Positions 12,537-29,399 of a stretch of DNA of 64,000 nt are shown in pieces. Numbering within the stretch: position 1 is the first letter of the stretch; the number at the start of each line of letters is the position of its first letter. Under the pieces are notes generated by a model. It had not been told where the DNA came from, searched no databases, and saw nothing but the letters and a program-made list of their open reading frames with translations. The DNA is from Rhabditophanes sp. KR3021 (Eukaryota; Nematoda; Chromadorea; Rhabditida; Alloionematidae). The position numbers and the translations under genes are program-made. The stretch spans positions 6,696,001-6,760,000 of the forward strand of contig CAUJLY010000006.1 of assembly GCA_963281155.1 (NCBI GenBank). The letters are read 5' to 3'.

Positions 12537-15500
12537 TTTAGTACGCACAATATAAAAATCTTTTATCAATTTATATATGTGCCCGATATCAACTTGTGCA
12601 AACCTTTTTTATATTCAAATGTCCACATTTTAACTTCGAAATTGCTTAATTTCTTTTCCTCTTTATGATAAAGTTATTGAATGTTAGGAAAAGAAGATTG
12701 CTTCTCATAAATTACTTTCAATTGCCTTTTAACAAATCTTGTAGTTGTATATTAAATTAACTTTTTAAAACTTTGATGAATATGTGGTCTTTTGATTAAA
12801 CAGTTTTAAAATATTATAAATTTAGTTTACAATTGAATAATATTATCTAATTTACATGTACAGTAAAATCTGCGTTTAGTGAACACTGAGTATGAGGAAC
12901 ATCTGTTTATAATAAACAAGATATTTTTGGTATTTGGTTGGCTTTAGAGTAATTTACATTTTTTAATCTGAGTATAATAAACAACTGTCTATAGTGAACC
13001 AAAATCTCAGTTTCTTTGGTGTTCACCAAACTCAGATTTTACTGCATATTAAATTTTTTTATATATTTAAATTTCTAGGTGATGATCAAATGATAACTGT
13101 CGTAGTATAAATTTAGCCGATTTAAGAAAACCATTTCCAATTTTTGCGTATTCTTTGTAATTGATGAAGACTTGTAATCAAATATTTTTAAGCAAATTTT
13201 AATTATTAACATGAATGCATGATAATGGCAAAAAATTATAATTTCAATATTAAATGGCCTAATCCTCTAACATGTATGATTTATCTTGTAAATTGAATAT
13301 CGCAAATCTAATTAATGATTCGAATTGCATATGCATCCAACCTAAGTGAGGAATTATATTTGAGGGACCGCCAAAAATGATAAAATACTAGTTGATTTCA
13401 GTAAACTGGTACAACTTGAAAAGGTCGCAAAAACATTTTAATATTTGTTTGTGCGGACCCTCCAAATCGAACAGTCTATCGAAATGACAAAACTGAAAAA
13501 TATATGCCTTAAATAGGCAACCAAAACTATCCAGGAGGACGGACTAAAAAAAATAAAGGTTGTCATTCAAAACAAATGGCCGTATTTTTCGGAACTCAGG
13601 CAAGATAAAATATATATTATAAATACAAATATTAAAATACGTTTCTGAATAATCAAGAGACATGGATATGGTCGCAAATGGTTTAAAAAACAACATTTAC
13701 TTCCAACTCATGTCTCCTAATAACTAAGTAACAGTGTGCATAGTAGATATAAATCTATGTTTATAATAATTTTTTCATACAATTAAGAATATTTTAATTA
13801 GATACATATGAACCTAAATTTTCAAAGACGTTTATGTAAAACTATTTCCTCATGAAACTTGTTATAACATTAATTGCAAGAAATAACAAATATTATAAAA
13901 AGCAAAACTACTTGTTATGAAATCTAAAGTAGTGAAAAAAGAATGATAAGCATTTACTTAAATATACACATATTTTTGCTGTTGATGCTCAACTTAAAAT
14001 CAATTGTTACCACATTATATTTGATAAGGAAAACATTCGCGTATTTTGCCCACAATGAGTCCTAATTTCAATGCATCTCACTTTTAGATAAGTGTAAAAT
14101 GGATAAGCATATCTAATTTATAATTAGTTTCATATTGACAATAGCAAAATAAACTTTTATTTTAAATATTCAATTTATCAAGAAATCTGTAAAAAATAGT
14201 ATTTGGTTCGGATTAAATTATGAAAAACATCAATTGTTATTAAATATGCATAGTTACTTTTGTTTTTATTCAAAAATTGATATTTTTCAAAATAATAAAA
14301 TGCCCATTTGATTTTAAACTATAGTGTATAGATAAATTAGTTGAGTAATATTAACAGTGCAAAGAAAAAATCTAAAAAACAGCATTCTTTAACACTTCCT
14401 TGCCACTAAACATGTGTCCCATTTAAAATAATTTTGCGCGTGGTTTGTTGTTAGTTAATGCTTTTTTCAAGAACTAAATATACCAAGAATGGTGTTTTAT
14501 ACTATCACAAACATAGTATAATATCATGAGAAAAAATTCATATAGTGTATGCATCCATGGGAATATTAAACCCACTAAATTTTCAATTTGTCAGAAAGAA
14601 CTTTTCTGGGATATCAAATTAAAGGGAAACTAAATATATAAACTACTTATGCTTTCATTTATAAACAAAATGATTGTTAATAGATCCTCTGATACTCATA
14701 TATAAATCATTTTTATTTGAAATAAAAAATGTAATCGAGAAGGACTATACGAATCAGTTTGCATTGATAATGAGAAAGATTTACTAGATTCCAGTAAAAC
14801 TATGCCTTTATTTTTTATGAATTGACATTGTATGTGATTTAATTTCATATGGACATACTTTCCTATAAAGGCATTATGTACATACGTCAGCGTTTGGGTG
14901 TATGATCGGACACAATCTAATGTTATTGGATAATTAATTATATGTTTTCTATAAGAATGGATAATTGTTTGCTTACAAACAATCCCAATTTGGTATGATT
15001 GATATATTGATGCACGAATAATCAAGTCATACAGTTTCACATGTTTGTTTTCAAAACATGTGTAAAAGTTTAAGCGCTTGCCGCCAAAATCATGACAGCT
15101 ATAAATGGTGAGCAGTATTAAACTCTCATCCTAATCTAAGTTTTTTATTATAGATACACCTTTCCTTTGAAATTTCCTAACCATATACTTCAGCAAATGG
15201 TATATAAGACCACCATTTTAGTTTTTTATTTATTATCTAATAAAATATTTCGCGCATCTATTGCTCTAATTTACTTATTCTATATAATGAAATAATAAAT
15301 TCCATGCTATTCATTATTATCGTTATTATGTGCTTAATATCAACATGTATGGCTAGAATGCGCGAAAGGGTTTCCATTTCAGTGCAAGAAGATATTTTTC
15401 TCTTGCACGATTTGTATCCCACTCGTTTATTTTGGCTTATGTTATTATTTATAGTGTCTTTTCAAATATTTTCCAAGAATTAAATAAATATACGAAAGTT

Positions 15501-15717
15501 TGGATGCTTTCCTATATGTAATTATGGAGTATTATAAAAAAACAAACTTCGATGCTTCTATTCATAATAATAAATTTACTTAAGAAAGTATTTGATATAT
15601 TAAAGATAGTTCTGTAACAAAAAAAAGAATAGAAATGCTTTTGCAAGTTATTTCTTTGGTAATTCGCGAAATACTTTCTTCCCTCTTGTTGTCATGGTAT
15701 ACTTCAAAAACATGTTA
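12537..15717. other. Spacer holding a MITE and possible transposon debris
   Basis: The only clear structure is the inverted-repeat element at 12861-13044. The segment 13330-13640 is less AT-rich and has interrupted frames that might be old transposase, but this cannot be shown. The minus-strand ORF at 14696-15040 looks like chance. No RNA gene was seen. Confidence 0.4.
12861..13044. mobile_element. Tigger/pogo-like MITE, 184 bp with terminal inverted repeats
   Basis: The left end reads CAGTAAAATCTG then GTTTAGTGAACAC. The reverse complement of the right end reads CAGTAAAATCTG then GTTTGGTGAACAC. About 24 of the first 26 bases match. The left end is preceded by TA; the right end is followed by CA then TA, so a TA target duplication is only approximately kept. 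The CAGTAAAA...GTGAAC ends resemble pogo/Tigger-type Tc1-mariner termini. The interior is too short to code and itself contains two TATAATAAACAA motifs. It is a non-autonomous element; the family assignment is by the ends only. Confidence 0.7.
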
Positions 15718-18390
<2,673 letters not shown>

Positions 18391-19851
18391 TTAGTTTGCG
18401 GGTTCGCTGTTTACATGAGACACTATTTTCATTTTGAGATTGGTGATAGTTGCCTGAATCGAATTTGCTGCAATTACTTCTCCATCAAGTACCAAAAAGC
18501 TACCCTGATCTATTGGCTCCAATCTAAAAGAATGTACCGGTATTGTTTTTACAAAAGGCAAATCAAGATGATTGCCGTTTTCAATTGCAGTTAGCATTTT
18601 TAAGAGAGAAAATCTTGAGGGCAAATCTTTTTTTAAACAGTATGTAAGATATATATTTGCATCATCTAGTTGAGCTTTTGGCATGTATATGTTTTCTCTA
18701 CTTATGTGACTGATTGTGACTGCATAAACAAACACAAAATTCTCCTTAATCTTAATCCAGTTAGATGGGATGACATCTTTGATAGAAGGAATGTTTGGAT
18801 AAATATGAAAGCTTGAAAAACGATCTGTTTCTTGTATAGATAATAAGGTGTCATTATTTATATATTCCGAGTGAGAAATGTCATCGGAGGATGTTTTCGA
18901 GGATCTACGATGTTGATCTGAGTAAACTTTATCATAGCTTTTATTGCCATCTTCATAAACTTCATTTTGGTCTCTTGGTAAATACCAAAGTGTACCATTA
19001 TATGTTTTGAGCTTAATAGTTCTGACGATGGCGCCGGCTGTAAAGCGATTTTGACCTAAGGTACTTCGCCATCTTTCACTTTCAATATCTAAAAATGTGA
19101 TGCATAGATTTTATTAGTCTATTTTCTAATAAAAAACTTACCAATGTCTGCCAATAAACCCCAACCAACAGACAAGAAAGCAGCCATGTGCCGTTCCCCA
19201 GCTTCAATGTGCATTAAGTTAACTTTAGAAGACAGAGCCTCCTTGTTGTTGATTAATTGAATAGCTCTATTCTCAAAACCTTTTTTGTTTAAAGAATTTT
19301 TGTGGTAAGCTAAAACGGAGGCTAATAAGCCATTTCCTGACCCACATGGGACGATACCTACAGGTAAACTTTCCAAAATTTGAAGCTTGTCCGTTCTTTC
19401 ACATATGCCATTTAGCCATTCAAAAATTAAACCATCTCCAGACACAATAATGATAGCATTGAAAGACAATAGATCGTCTCGTCTTTTGGCAATTTCAAAA
19501 GAATGGTTTCTTCCCTCTAAATTATAAACAAAAATATTAAGAATATAAAACTTTAATGGTAAATATTTTTGCCAAAAAGTATTATTTAAAAATATTACCC
19601 GTTACAATTAACTCATAATCAATGTTATTTTCTTTAAGAGCTGGAGCCACTTTATTATTAAAGCTTTGTATGGCCGTCTTTCCGCCAGAATTAGGATTTA
19701 ATAAAATTAATAATTTGTTTTTGCTATCATTCATTGATTTGTCTTAAACGATGAGTATTGTTTGTTTAATTGAGCAAAACTTACAATCACTGATACAGCT
19801 TTTGTCCTCATTGTTACAACAAAAACAACAGCATTTTGAAAAAAATGTCAT
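18391..19851 (-). CDS. SPHK1: Sphingosine kinase (5' end probably incomplete)
   Basis: It phosphorylates sphingosine to sphingosine 1-phosphate. The DAGK-type catalytic domain begins with LLILLNPNSGGKTA (nucleotide-binding C1 region), continues with IIIVSGDGLIFEWLNG (the GDG motif and substrate region) and PVGIVPCGSGNGLLAS, and follows with FLSVGWGLLADIDIESERWR and RFTAGAIVRTIKLKTYNGTLWYLP, all diagnostic. A Ser-rich insert (RRSSKTSSDD) interrupts the C-terminal half, as in other SphKs. The C-terminal blocks DLPFVKTIPVHSFRLEP and FLVLDGEV are present. Four exons are visible. The exon with the first Met (MTFFSKCCCFCC, a Cys cluster possibly palmitoylated) is preceded in frame by IERIAKNHWN back to an acceptor at 19883, so an upstream exon probably exists in the following gene-free region. 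Confidence 0.95.
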
Positions 19852-19883
19852 GTTCCAATGATTTTTAGCAATTCGTTCGATCT

Positions 19884-22800
19884 CTAAAATTATATGTCCA
19901 TATTATTATGCTTTTTTAAATTAATATATTTCAACAATTATTATACTGATTTACTATAACGAAAATGTGAGAACAATTTATTTCAAAAAAAGCTGTAAAT
20001 TCTAATGTTTATTATACACCTTATGATCTTGATTATTCGCTAATTATGTCGTAAGATAAGAAATTGGATGTGTATAGATAGTCTTTTTAAATACAATAGA
20101 CCGAAACTACAATTCATTAAATCAAGCACATTAGTATATGTTGTTTAGACAAAACATTATACCTGCATAAAACGTGTATAGGTAAGCTAGTAAGTTAAGC
20201 ATCTCTCGATAATAGATGTCTAATGTGCACAAACCACACATCGAAGTGGACTTGGTAACTTTATTATATCGGGAAATATTCAAAGAATAGTTTGATAAAA
20301 AGTGAACATATAAAATGACTACACTTTTAAGCTCCTTCTTTAATAAAGCTAGCCAAAAATACTTGATTTTGAATTGGAGAGGTTATGTGTTTTACAAATA
20401 TTTGCACAAAAATGTCATTCAGCTTTACTTTTAGATTATAGTTTTGTAATAACAAATATTATACAAAGTATTTATATACACGACTATTGTTGGTTAAAAA
20501 GACACTTGTTAATGTATCAATAATGGATTATACTCCAACATGTTACCATTTTTACTTGATACAGATCAAGTGACTCAATATTTTTGCTTTTTAGATACAT
20601 AAATATAATTTATTTTTTTGATATTACTAATATCTGGCATAATGAATGAGGAAAAACTACTGAATAGTCTGTATAAGTATTGGATTAATCATATCTAGAC
20701 AAAAATGTTATGATCCAGATTTGGAGCTAATAACTTTAGCCCAATTATTAAGTAAAAAACAATTTAATATCAAATTCAAGATAAAAGTAGAAGATTCATT
20801 ATTAAAGCCTAAAAAAATCTTTTTTAAAATGAACTTTTTTATTTATTAGTAATTAGAGCAAATTATTTTGTTTTGATTTATAATTAGTTACAACAATTTT
20901 AGTCACAAGTTTGTGAAAATTGGAATTGTATATCATTATTACTCCAAAAGTGTGTTCATTTCGAATGTGCAATAATATTTACTTTACTAAAAAATGTGCT
21001 CGTTCAAATTCAATTTATTGCCAAATGATATAATATTTTCCATGATTGAATTTGTCTTTTAAGCAAAATACCCAATTATCAAGATGTTGAAATGTTGATT
21101 ATGAATTCTTGGTAACGTGACATTAAGAAGAATTAATTTAAATATATTATGAACAAAATCATTCAATTAAAGGAAAAGCATGTTATTTTTTGGGAAAGTT
21201 TATAAATGTACATAAGAATACTTTTAATGCTTACTTGTACTTGATTTAAATAGGAGTAATAAAATGATTTGTAAAAACTACATTTTTGTGTTTAATATCT
21301 AATCCAGATAAACTGATATAAATACCGAACGATTTTGATACAATTTATAAGACATAAATTTAAAAGATATTTGAACGATGTATTCATTGGTAAAAATACA
21401 GACAATTGTAGTTTGAGTGTAAGATGTTAAAACCTAATTAACTATTTTTATCCTAATTCTTCTTTTCATTTACACGAATGCCTAATTGAGGAGGCAAACC
21501 ATTAAACGTACTTTACAATAAAAAATACTGTGCTTAAAGACTTCACAAACAAAAATATATTAATATGCTACCAACAAATAGGCATTTATTTTCCTTGAGC
21601 TACAGAGTGAACTTTCTTATTTTTGTTTAATTAAAAATTGTCATTATATTGGCTGGTTCTTTTTTTAAGAATGCAATTTAAAATAGAACTTTACTCGGAT
21701 AGATTATAATCTTAGGGGACTGAAGACTCTAAATTGAATTCATAACATAGGGTTTTCATCCTTGGTGTGGACTTTTGTTTAAAATAAAGCTTGAAACTTT
21801 GATATAGAGAAGGTTTGTCTTATTATCATTTTAGACTAAAATACATAAGATTTTTAACGCCAAAAAACAACATCCTTCATTCAATTACTTTTACCAGTTT
21901 TTCTTATAAAGTTTAACCGTATTTGAACCAAATATATCTATTTTAAGCAAACAATTCGTTTAAAAAAAGATTATCTTACTATTTATATAAGTAACCTAAT
22001 TAAGTTCAAGACTTAAAAACATTATTCGTAAACTGAAACAATTTTTACGTCAATTCAGCGTAACAAACAACCTCAAATTTATTTTAAATTTAATTTGAGA
22101 ACTTTATTTTATCAAAATCTAGCTTATAAAAATGTAGATACAAGTAAGTATACTTTCGTAATAATGATAATATACACGTTGCCAATTATATAATAATTCT
22201 CTAAATATGACGCAACCTATTTCACAATAATTGAAACCCATTATCACATATTCTTAACATAAGTTAATACTTTTGTCTAATATCTTATATGTGAATTTAA
22301 CCATTTACATATATCCTCAATTTGTCAGCTATAATTGAAAAGTAGTTACTATTATATCAACTCGACAATTTTATATGCTATTTTCATGAGTTATTATACG
22401 TTTTCAAAGTTGGTAAGAATGATGTATTGGTATATTTATCTGTAAAGGTGTCAAAAAGATGTTTTTAAGTAGTATTAAAATGAAGGATGTGTTTTTATTG
22501 CTTGAATATGTATCTAGACAATAATATATTGAATCAACTTGATCGTGGTAACCTCAATCAAGATATATTTTTATATAATTTAGCTTTAGACTATTTCACA
22601 TTATAATTTGATATTAAACATTTCAAGGTAATGAGTATGAATGATAGATTTCTTGCTTGTTGCCAATTATTTTCTATAATTTTTTATGATACTTCTTAAA
22701 TACTTCGTATTTTATTACTTATCTTCACCGAATGCCATTATTTATATGGTAGATACTTAAGTGCGTATTCCTAAGGTTACAATAATTGTTATGAAGGTTC

Positions 22801-25800
22801 CATAAATACAGCCAAAATTACAATAACTTTTACCAAGTTGACAAAAAATTTTATTATGCTTATAATGACTTGTATAAAGTTTAGAAAATTATTTATTCGT
22901 TTATAATAACTTTTATTGCATATCAAATAATTGTTATTAAGTTTATAATGACTGTTATTTTGGAGTTTTGGATGTTAGAAAATATATAATTTGTTTTAAA
23001 GAATCTTCAAACAAAAGAATAAAATTAATGAGAATGTTAGGATTCAGAATAATTATCATCTAACACATTAACGAGTTGGATTTCGTTAATTATTTAAATA
23101 ATTCTTTTCTATTTATGAAGAAATCTTTGGTTTGTAAAGAGAATGAATCTTCTTAATAGGAATGAGATTGTTAAGGCTACTGTTTCCTCTTTTCTTAATC
23201 TATAAATGAATGATCAAATATTTTGAATTCAACCAATTTTAAATGAACTAACCCCGATTTCGTCCAAAGTCATACATTTTCGAACCATAAATATTGTTAG
23301 ATATTCAATTTGTGTAAGTTTAAAACTTAATTTGTAAAAATGTTTGTAATTTAGTTAGATTACTATAATATTTTTAAAAAGTTAGATTTTAACAAATTTT
23401 AAAAATGAAAACATAAAAGCCAACCCTCAAGGTTTATCATTTTTCCTTAGTATTAGTTGTGCATATATTTCTTGACTAAACGAATATATGCATATCTATT
23501 TAGCTTTTATCATTTATCCCAAATTTTACCACAAGCTATGATGAGGGTCGGCGCTATTTGGTTTTAAGTAAAATTAGTGATTATATTTGGATGTATTAGA
23601 CAGAACACAGTCATATATTATAATGTTTTGACTTTTTTGAATACTTCTATAATCAAATAATTTATCATTCTAAATTATATGAAGACACACATTTATTTTT
23701 CAACAATACAAATTTTGGCTTTGATACATTGGTTTGTGTTGATGGATATATATTTAAAAAATAACCTTTCTTAATATTCATTTCTTTGTTAAAACTAAAT
23801 TTTATAAGGTTTGATCAAAAGAAAATGTCGCTAAGTAAATTTTTTTGAACTTCTGTATATAAAAGTTACTTTAAAATATTCTGATTAAGTCATGAAAAAA
23901 TCAAAGATTGTAATAACAGGCAATATTTTGTTAATGATATTGTTAACAATGAATTTTAATTTTACCCAAAACATGCTACTTGGACATCTTTACACATTAC
24001 AAATGTTCCGATTGCTAGTTCTTCTTATTTTGGTTCTATTTTTCGATAGATAGTACATCAATTGCAAAAACTGTACTCATCATTTAACTTATACAATATA
24101 TGACATATTCATTTATCTCCAAACTTTACTTAATGCTTCCTACCCTCTTTTGTGATTATTTAACTGTGATAAGAAAAAACCTTACTTTCCTAGTTAAAAT
24201 ATCTTTAAATTTTGCACTTTGAATAATTGACTGTTAAAATATAGTTTTCAATTACAAAAATATATTGAAGTTGATGGAAACTTACCATCATTCATGTTCC
24301 AATTTTAGATGTTGTCCTCTAAGGTATTATTCACTCGCATCTTTTAGTTTTGATAAATTTTTTGTAAGGAACACATTTAAATGATTTAGATGTATGTATT
24401 AATTTTGTCAGTAAATACGCTTTTAATTGTAATATGGTTTTAATATTTTCAATTACAAAGTAAATGCTTATTAATTGTTCCTGGAACGTAAACAAATTTA
24501 CTTTATTTGTACAAATTAGTTGAAAGAGTAGTATTTTGTTGAATTAATATTTTGCCATTTTCGCTTGATTTAATTTTGCTTTTACAAGTTACCACCATCA
24601 AAAGGACATAAACATTACTATAAATTGTAGAGTTATTTGAAATAAAAGAGTATTTAATTTTTAGACCATATTCCTTTTTATTTATCCTTTAAAAGTGTAT
24701 ACTATTTGCCTTAAGATTATGAGTGGTGATGATGGTAAGTGAAAAATCAAAAAGTGTTTGAAGGATATCTATAGTGTCATTTAAATCATATGCAACTAAA
24801 TGTATTTCACAGCTCTTCTTTAAGGAGATATATTCATTAAAGAGTTTACAGAAAGACACCTTAAATATGCATGTTGCTTAAAATTGAATTGCAGTAGGAT
24901 ATCATTTTTATCTATAGAAGCTTATAAAAAAATTTATATCCTAAATTGTCCAAACAATCTTTAAATTTTTAAGTTTGATTTCTAAACTTTAATTTGCAGC
25001 TAAAAGATACATTACATCTCCAACAATTTGACAGCTTATCGTTCATAAATGCTTATATCCATATATATTTATACATAAATACTGTATTTGATAACAAAAG
25101 TGACGTATTTATCGATGATGAGCAAATAATAAACTTTTATTCTAAAAAACTTTATTATTAGCAATTCTTAATAAGTATACACTTGTATTAATGAATGCGT
25201 GAAACATTTTGTAATAATTCCGACATTTATAAAGTTAAGCTCACTACTGAATAATTTCCAGCTAATCTTAATTATTATATTTAAAAACAAATGAAATTTA
25301 GATCTAGGTTCATTTTTTGTCTGCTCTAGTTTGGCACGTAACGAATTAGAAATTTTTTTATGACTTGAAGTTTTATGCTGATATATACTTTGAACGAGTA
25401 ACCATTTAAATTTAACTGATAAAATCTTTTTCTTACATCATACTTTTTATGGTAGTCTGATTAAACTGTAATTTTAAGAATGATTAAAGTTTGCCGTACT
25501 AATATCCGATGGGAATTGTTTGAAACATTAGTAATAAAAGGGCGTCTTTTATGTATAAAATAAATATATTTAGGTAAAATGATTGAAATAAAAACAAAAA
25601 AGCAATTATATATCATTTTTTAATTTATTAATTGGCAAAAGACAGACATTCCTTACCTATGAACATTTTTAATTACCTAATAAACTGCCATTTTTAATAA
25701 CTTCATGAAGAGGAGCACTTAAAAAACATCTGCTTCCATAATTTTGTTTATTATCTCTATATTTTATTAACTCCTCTTAAACTTTGCATATTTATAGCCA

Positions 25801-25963
25801 ATTATTTTCACGTCATTTAACTAGTAATGACTTAAATATTGCTTATGAAATAGTAACTTCCTATGAGATATTAAGTTTGATTATAAGACTGCAATAAACT
25901 TTTATAGATTCGTGATAGCCTGATTATTTATAAAATTTGATAATCGTTTAATTTCAATTGTAG
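19884..25963. other. Six-kilobase gene-free region
   Basis: No supportable exon on either strand. It may hide a short 5' exon of the sphingosine kinase gene and regulatory DNA for GPCR B. Around 22790-22980 there are loose repeats of TTATAATGACTT and TTATAATAACTTTTATT, too degenerate to classify. The end (TTTCAATTGTAG at 25952-25963) is acceptor-like directly before the GPCR B start. Confidence 0.45.
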
Positions 25964-27099
25964 ATGAATGAATCTATAATTCAGTCATTACCTTATTGTA
26001 ATATTTGTCTTCCTTCTACAGATCCTAAATATCAAGTAAGTTTTGAGAGAGATTAATTTTATCCATATCTTAGTCTTACAATTTTGCGGTAAGTGGAGTT
26101 TTGCTGGCCATTGTTGGATTCATTGGTTTTTTTGGGAATATCCTTGTAATTATTGTATATACGGCTCCTAAACTTCGCAAATACAGCACAAATGTTTACT
26201 TGGCAGCTTTAGGATGTTCAGATCTTCTAATGATTTGTACGGCAATGTTTCTTTTTGTATTGGAATCATGGAGACATCATTCATCACCATTTGTCGCATA
26301 TATGTATGGTCTTGGAGCTCCTTACATATTTCCATTGGGTGCTATCTTTCAAACCACTTCAGTTTATTTTTGCGTGGCTGCTGCCTTTGACTGTTTTACT
26401 CGTGTTGTTTTGTCTAAAAAAATTGGTGATCGATGTTGTACGTCAAAGTAAGTTTAAGAACATCGGAATGTGTTATTATGATGTGTTCATTTTAGAGTTG
26501 CTGAGAAGCTTGTACTCGGAATAACCATTTCTTGCATAATTTACAATTTACCCCACTTTTATGAACTAGAATCTGTTCCTTGCATTGACACAAGAACAGG
26601 AGATGAGAATTTGCAAATTTGTCCAACCAGCATTCGAACTAATGAAGTTTATTATACAATTTACTACACTTTTTTGTATACAACTTTCATGGCCGTAGGG
26701 CCTCTAGTTGTCCTCATCATTTTGAATATTTGTGTAGTTGCTTCTGTTTGCACCAAAGACCCAACCGTAGGAGAGGAAAACGAAGAAGATGGAACCATCA
26801 GTCTTATACTCGTCGTCTTCTTTTTTATTTTTTGCAACTTTGCAGCTTTGGTCGTCAATTTTCTTGAACTAATATTCCAGCAACAATTAGAAGCTACGAT
26901 GGCATATCTAATTGACTTGTCAAATCTCCTTGTCGTCATCAATTGTACGGCCAACTTTTTTGTCTACAGCATTTTTTCCATTTCGTTTTCAAACAAATTG
27001 AAAGAAATTTTACTGCCCACTAAAAGAACACGGGATGAAGAAGAAATTTGGAAGGAGTCATGTGAAAATGGAAATAGTCTACAAAATATTCTTGAATAA
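25964..27099 (+). CDS. FMRFamide-receptor-like class A GPCR (copy B)
   Basis: Three exons (25964-26035, 26074-26447, 26496-27099) give exactly 349 aa. The short first exon encodes MNESIIQSLPYCNICLPSTD and joins in frame to YNFAVSGVLLAIVGFIGFFGN, the TM1 block of FMRFamide-type receptors. TM3 ends in DCF instead of DRY. TM6 is FFFIFCNFAALVVNFLE and TM7 is INCTANFFVYSIF. ECL2 reads CPTSIRTNEVYYTIY and aligns with copy A; the interval from DCF to the next hydrophobic span is 24 residues in both. Intron positions differ from copy A. An AATAAA lies about 60 bp after the stop. The ligand is not inferable. Confidence 0.9.
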
Positions 27100-29399
27100 C
27101 CTTTATTTCTTTTCATTGGAATTGCTATCATCTTATATTTTAATTTTTTACTTATGCTAAATAAAAACAATGTTCGCATACTAGTCGAAAAATTTAATTT
27201 AATAATTTGAATTAAGGGTCACAATACAAGTTAAAAATCGAAATTTTTATTTGTCAAATCCAAATGATCTACATTTAGTAGGTGTTACCGAATTATGGTC
27301 GCAATTTCTTTAAACACGCTACGTTTTGCGTTGTTTCGATTTAAATGAAGTGTGTACTTGGATACATTTTTAAAACTTTTGGAAGCCCAAAATCATTACA
27401 TTCTTTGTATTGTTGGATGTTATTAAATGAAAAATAACTGAGATAATTAGTTATGACTCAATATATCCATTTAACTATTTATTCATTATTTTTTCAAGAT
27501 TTACTCAGTTGTTACCACCCAAATGAATAAAAGATTCTTGTAAATGATGTTAATATAAAGATTCAAATAAATTAGGCTATAATTATCAACCAGTACGTAC
27601 ACTTGCCACAATTGGACACAATAACTAAATTCATTCGAAACTTTTTTATTATAAAATTAAAATTTACCCGAAACAAGAAACAGTTTGGAAGATACTATTT
27701 CCCAAGTATTTCTCCGTGACTTCATTTTTAACTATTTAAACTATATTTGAATCGTCATTTCACAACTTTTATAATTAGAAACTTATTTTATGTATTATCT
27801 CCAGAAAATGCCTGAATATCCGATTTTTTAAATAAAATGCAAAAAATTGTAATTACATTCTATCATGTTTTATACAAATCTAAATTACAATTTAAGTTTC
27901 TTGTCTTAATAAGTAGATATTTTAGATGCAAGAATTTCAGAATCAATGATTCTATCTTGATGTAAATTCCAATACCATCATAAAGACTCACTATTCCTTA
28001 AAACGGTTGAATTGGATAGCCACTATGAATCCGATTAAAGGGAAAAAGTCTGTTTTTAACTCAAAAACAGGTTTAAAAATGAATGGAGAGTGGAGATGTA
28101 TTTTAATTATCAAACTATATTTTAACACATTGTTTACTTTAGAATACTGTTTCGAAAGATTTTACGATATCCTCAATTATAAATCACCACCAAGCACAAA
28201 TATATATTTGTACATATTTGAAGACTTTTAGAGTTAAATATGAGAGAGTAAGTAATGAGTAAATCATGTCTTTTAATTCCTTAGATTTATAATTTCTAAG
28301 GATATTAATCATACCAACTTTAAGGAGAATTGCAATTTATTCGTAATTAAACTATTTGTTTCCCGATTAACTAAAGCATCACAGAATTATATTCATGCAA
28401 TTTCTTAATACACTGAAGGTGAAACAATTATTTTTCATTGAAATCCTAGGTGCTACGCGAATAATAAAATGGTCATCATAAAAACTATAAATATACAAAG
28501 ATTTTGATATTTCGGAAAATGTTATGAATGAGAACACGAAAAAGGATTTTCAGTAGGTGCATTATTTTAAATATGCATGTAGTAGTCTAATATAAATCAT
28601 CTACAAAACACTGTATAAGATTTCAATTTTTTTATAATTATCTGATTATGTGCTTTTTATTGAAGTAATATGACAATTAATTTTAATTGCTTTAAATTGT
28701 GTTGATCAATCAGTTTGATTTAAGCAGTTTATGGGTTTAATATTTCATTTGATAGAAATATGTACTTTTAAACTCATCCTTACAATATTTATTTTGTTTG
28801 AATGGACAAACTTTAGCAAATGTTTTCTCTAAATAATATATAGGATTATCTTGCACTCTATTGTATAACATATGCTTAAAAGATTTGCTTTGTATTTCCG
28901 ACGAAGAAAGCAATTTAGTTTAATACACATCCCTTTGTCTTTTCTTAAAAGTGTTTTTGAGAAGAATCTCTTAAGACTTCATTTAACTTTGTTTGGCGTT
29001 TGGGTTTTTCTTCAAATGACTCTCAAGAACATCTTATTATACCCATCCATGCTAATACAAGCAATTCCATTTTCATGTCTTTTATCTTCATATCTATATA
29101 TGTGTTTTGCTCTTAGTCATTCTCATAATAACGGTGCCACTACTACTAGACCTAACTAAACACCAACAAATATATATTTATATATCTACTACGTCTTATT
29201 TCCTATTTGAATATAATCTTCACAAATACATATCATATATTTATATATATTGACGCTTTATATATATTTATATGGACCTATTATTTCGATATTAAATTGA
29301 TAAAGATATGTATTACTGAAAATAATTATGCTGGGTGGTACACAAATTTCAAATTAGAAGATACAAACATTGCTCCGCTACTTCTCGACATAAATTATT
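27100..29399. other. Spacer without supported genes
   Basis: AT-rich. An ATG-initiated ORF at 28872-29159 has no family resemblance and is probably chance. Near 29160-29275 there are TATATATTTATATA tracts upstream of the nicotinic receptor gene. No RNA gene was seen. Confidence 0.45.

Noticed and set aside
14696..15040. Minus-strand ORF of 114 codons
   Set aside because: No ATG in the right place, no domain, and hydrophobic/basic mixture typical of AT-rich chance frames.
28872..29159. ATG ORF of 95 aa with hydrophobic segments
   Set aside because: No splice partners and no recognisable motif; composition like the surrounding AT-rich DNA.
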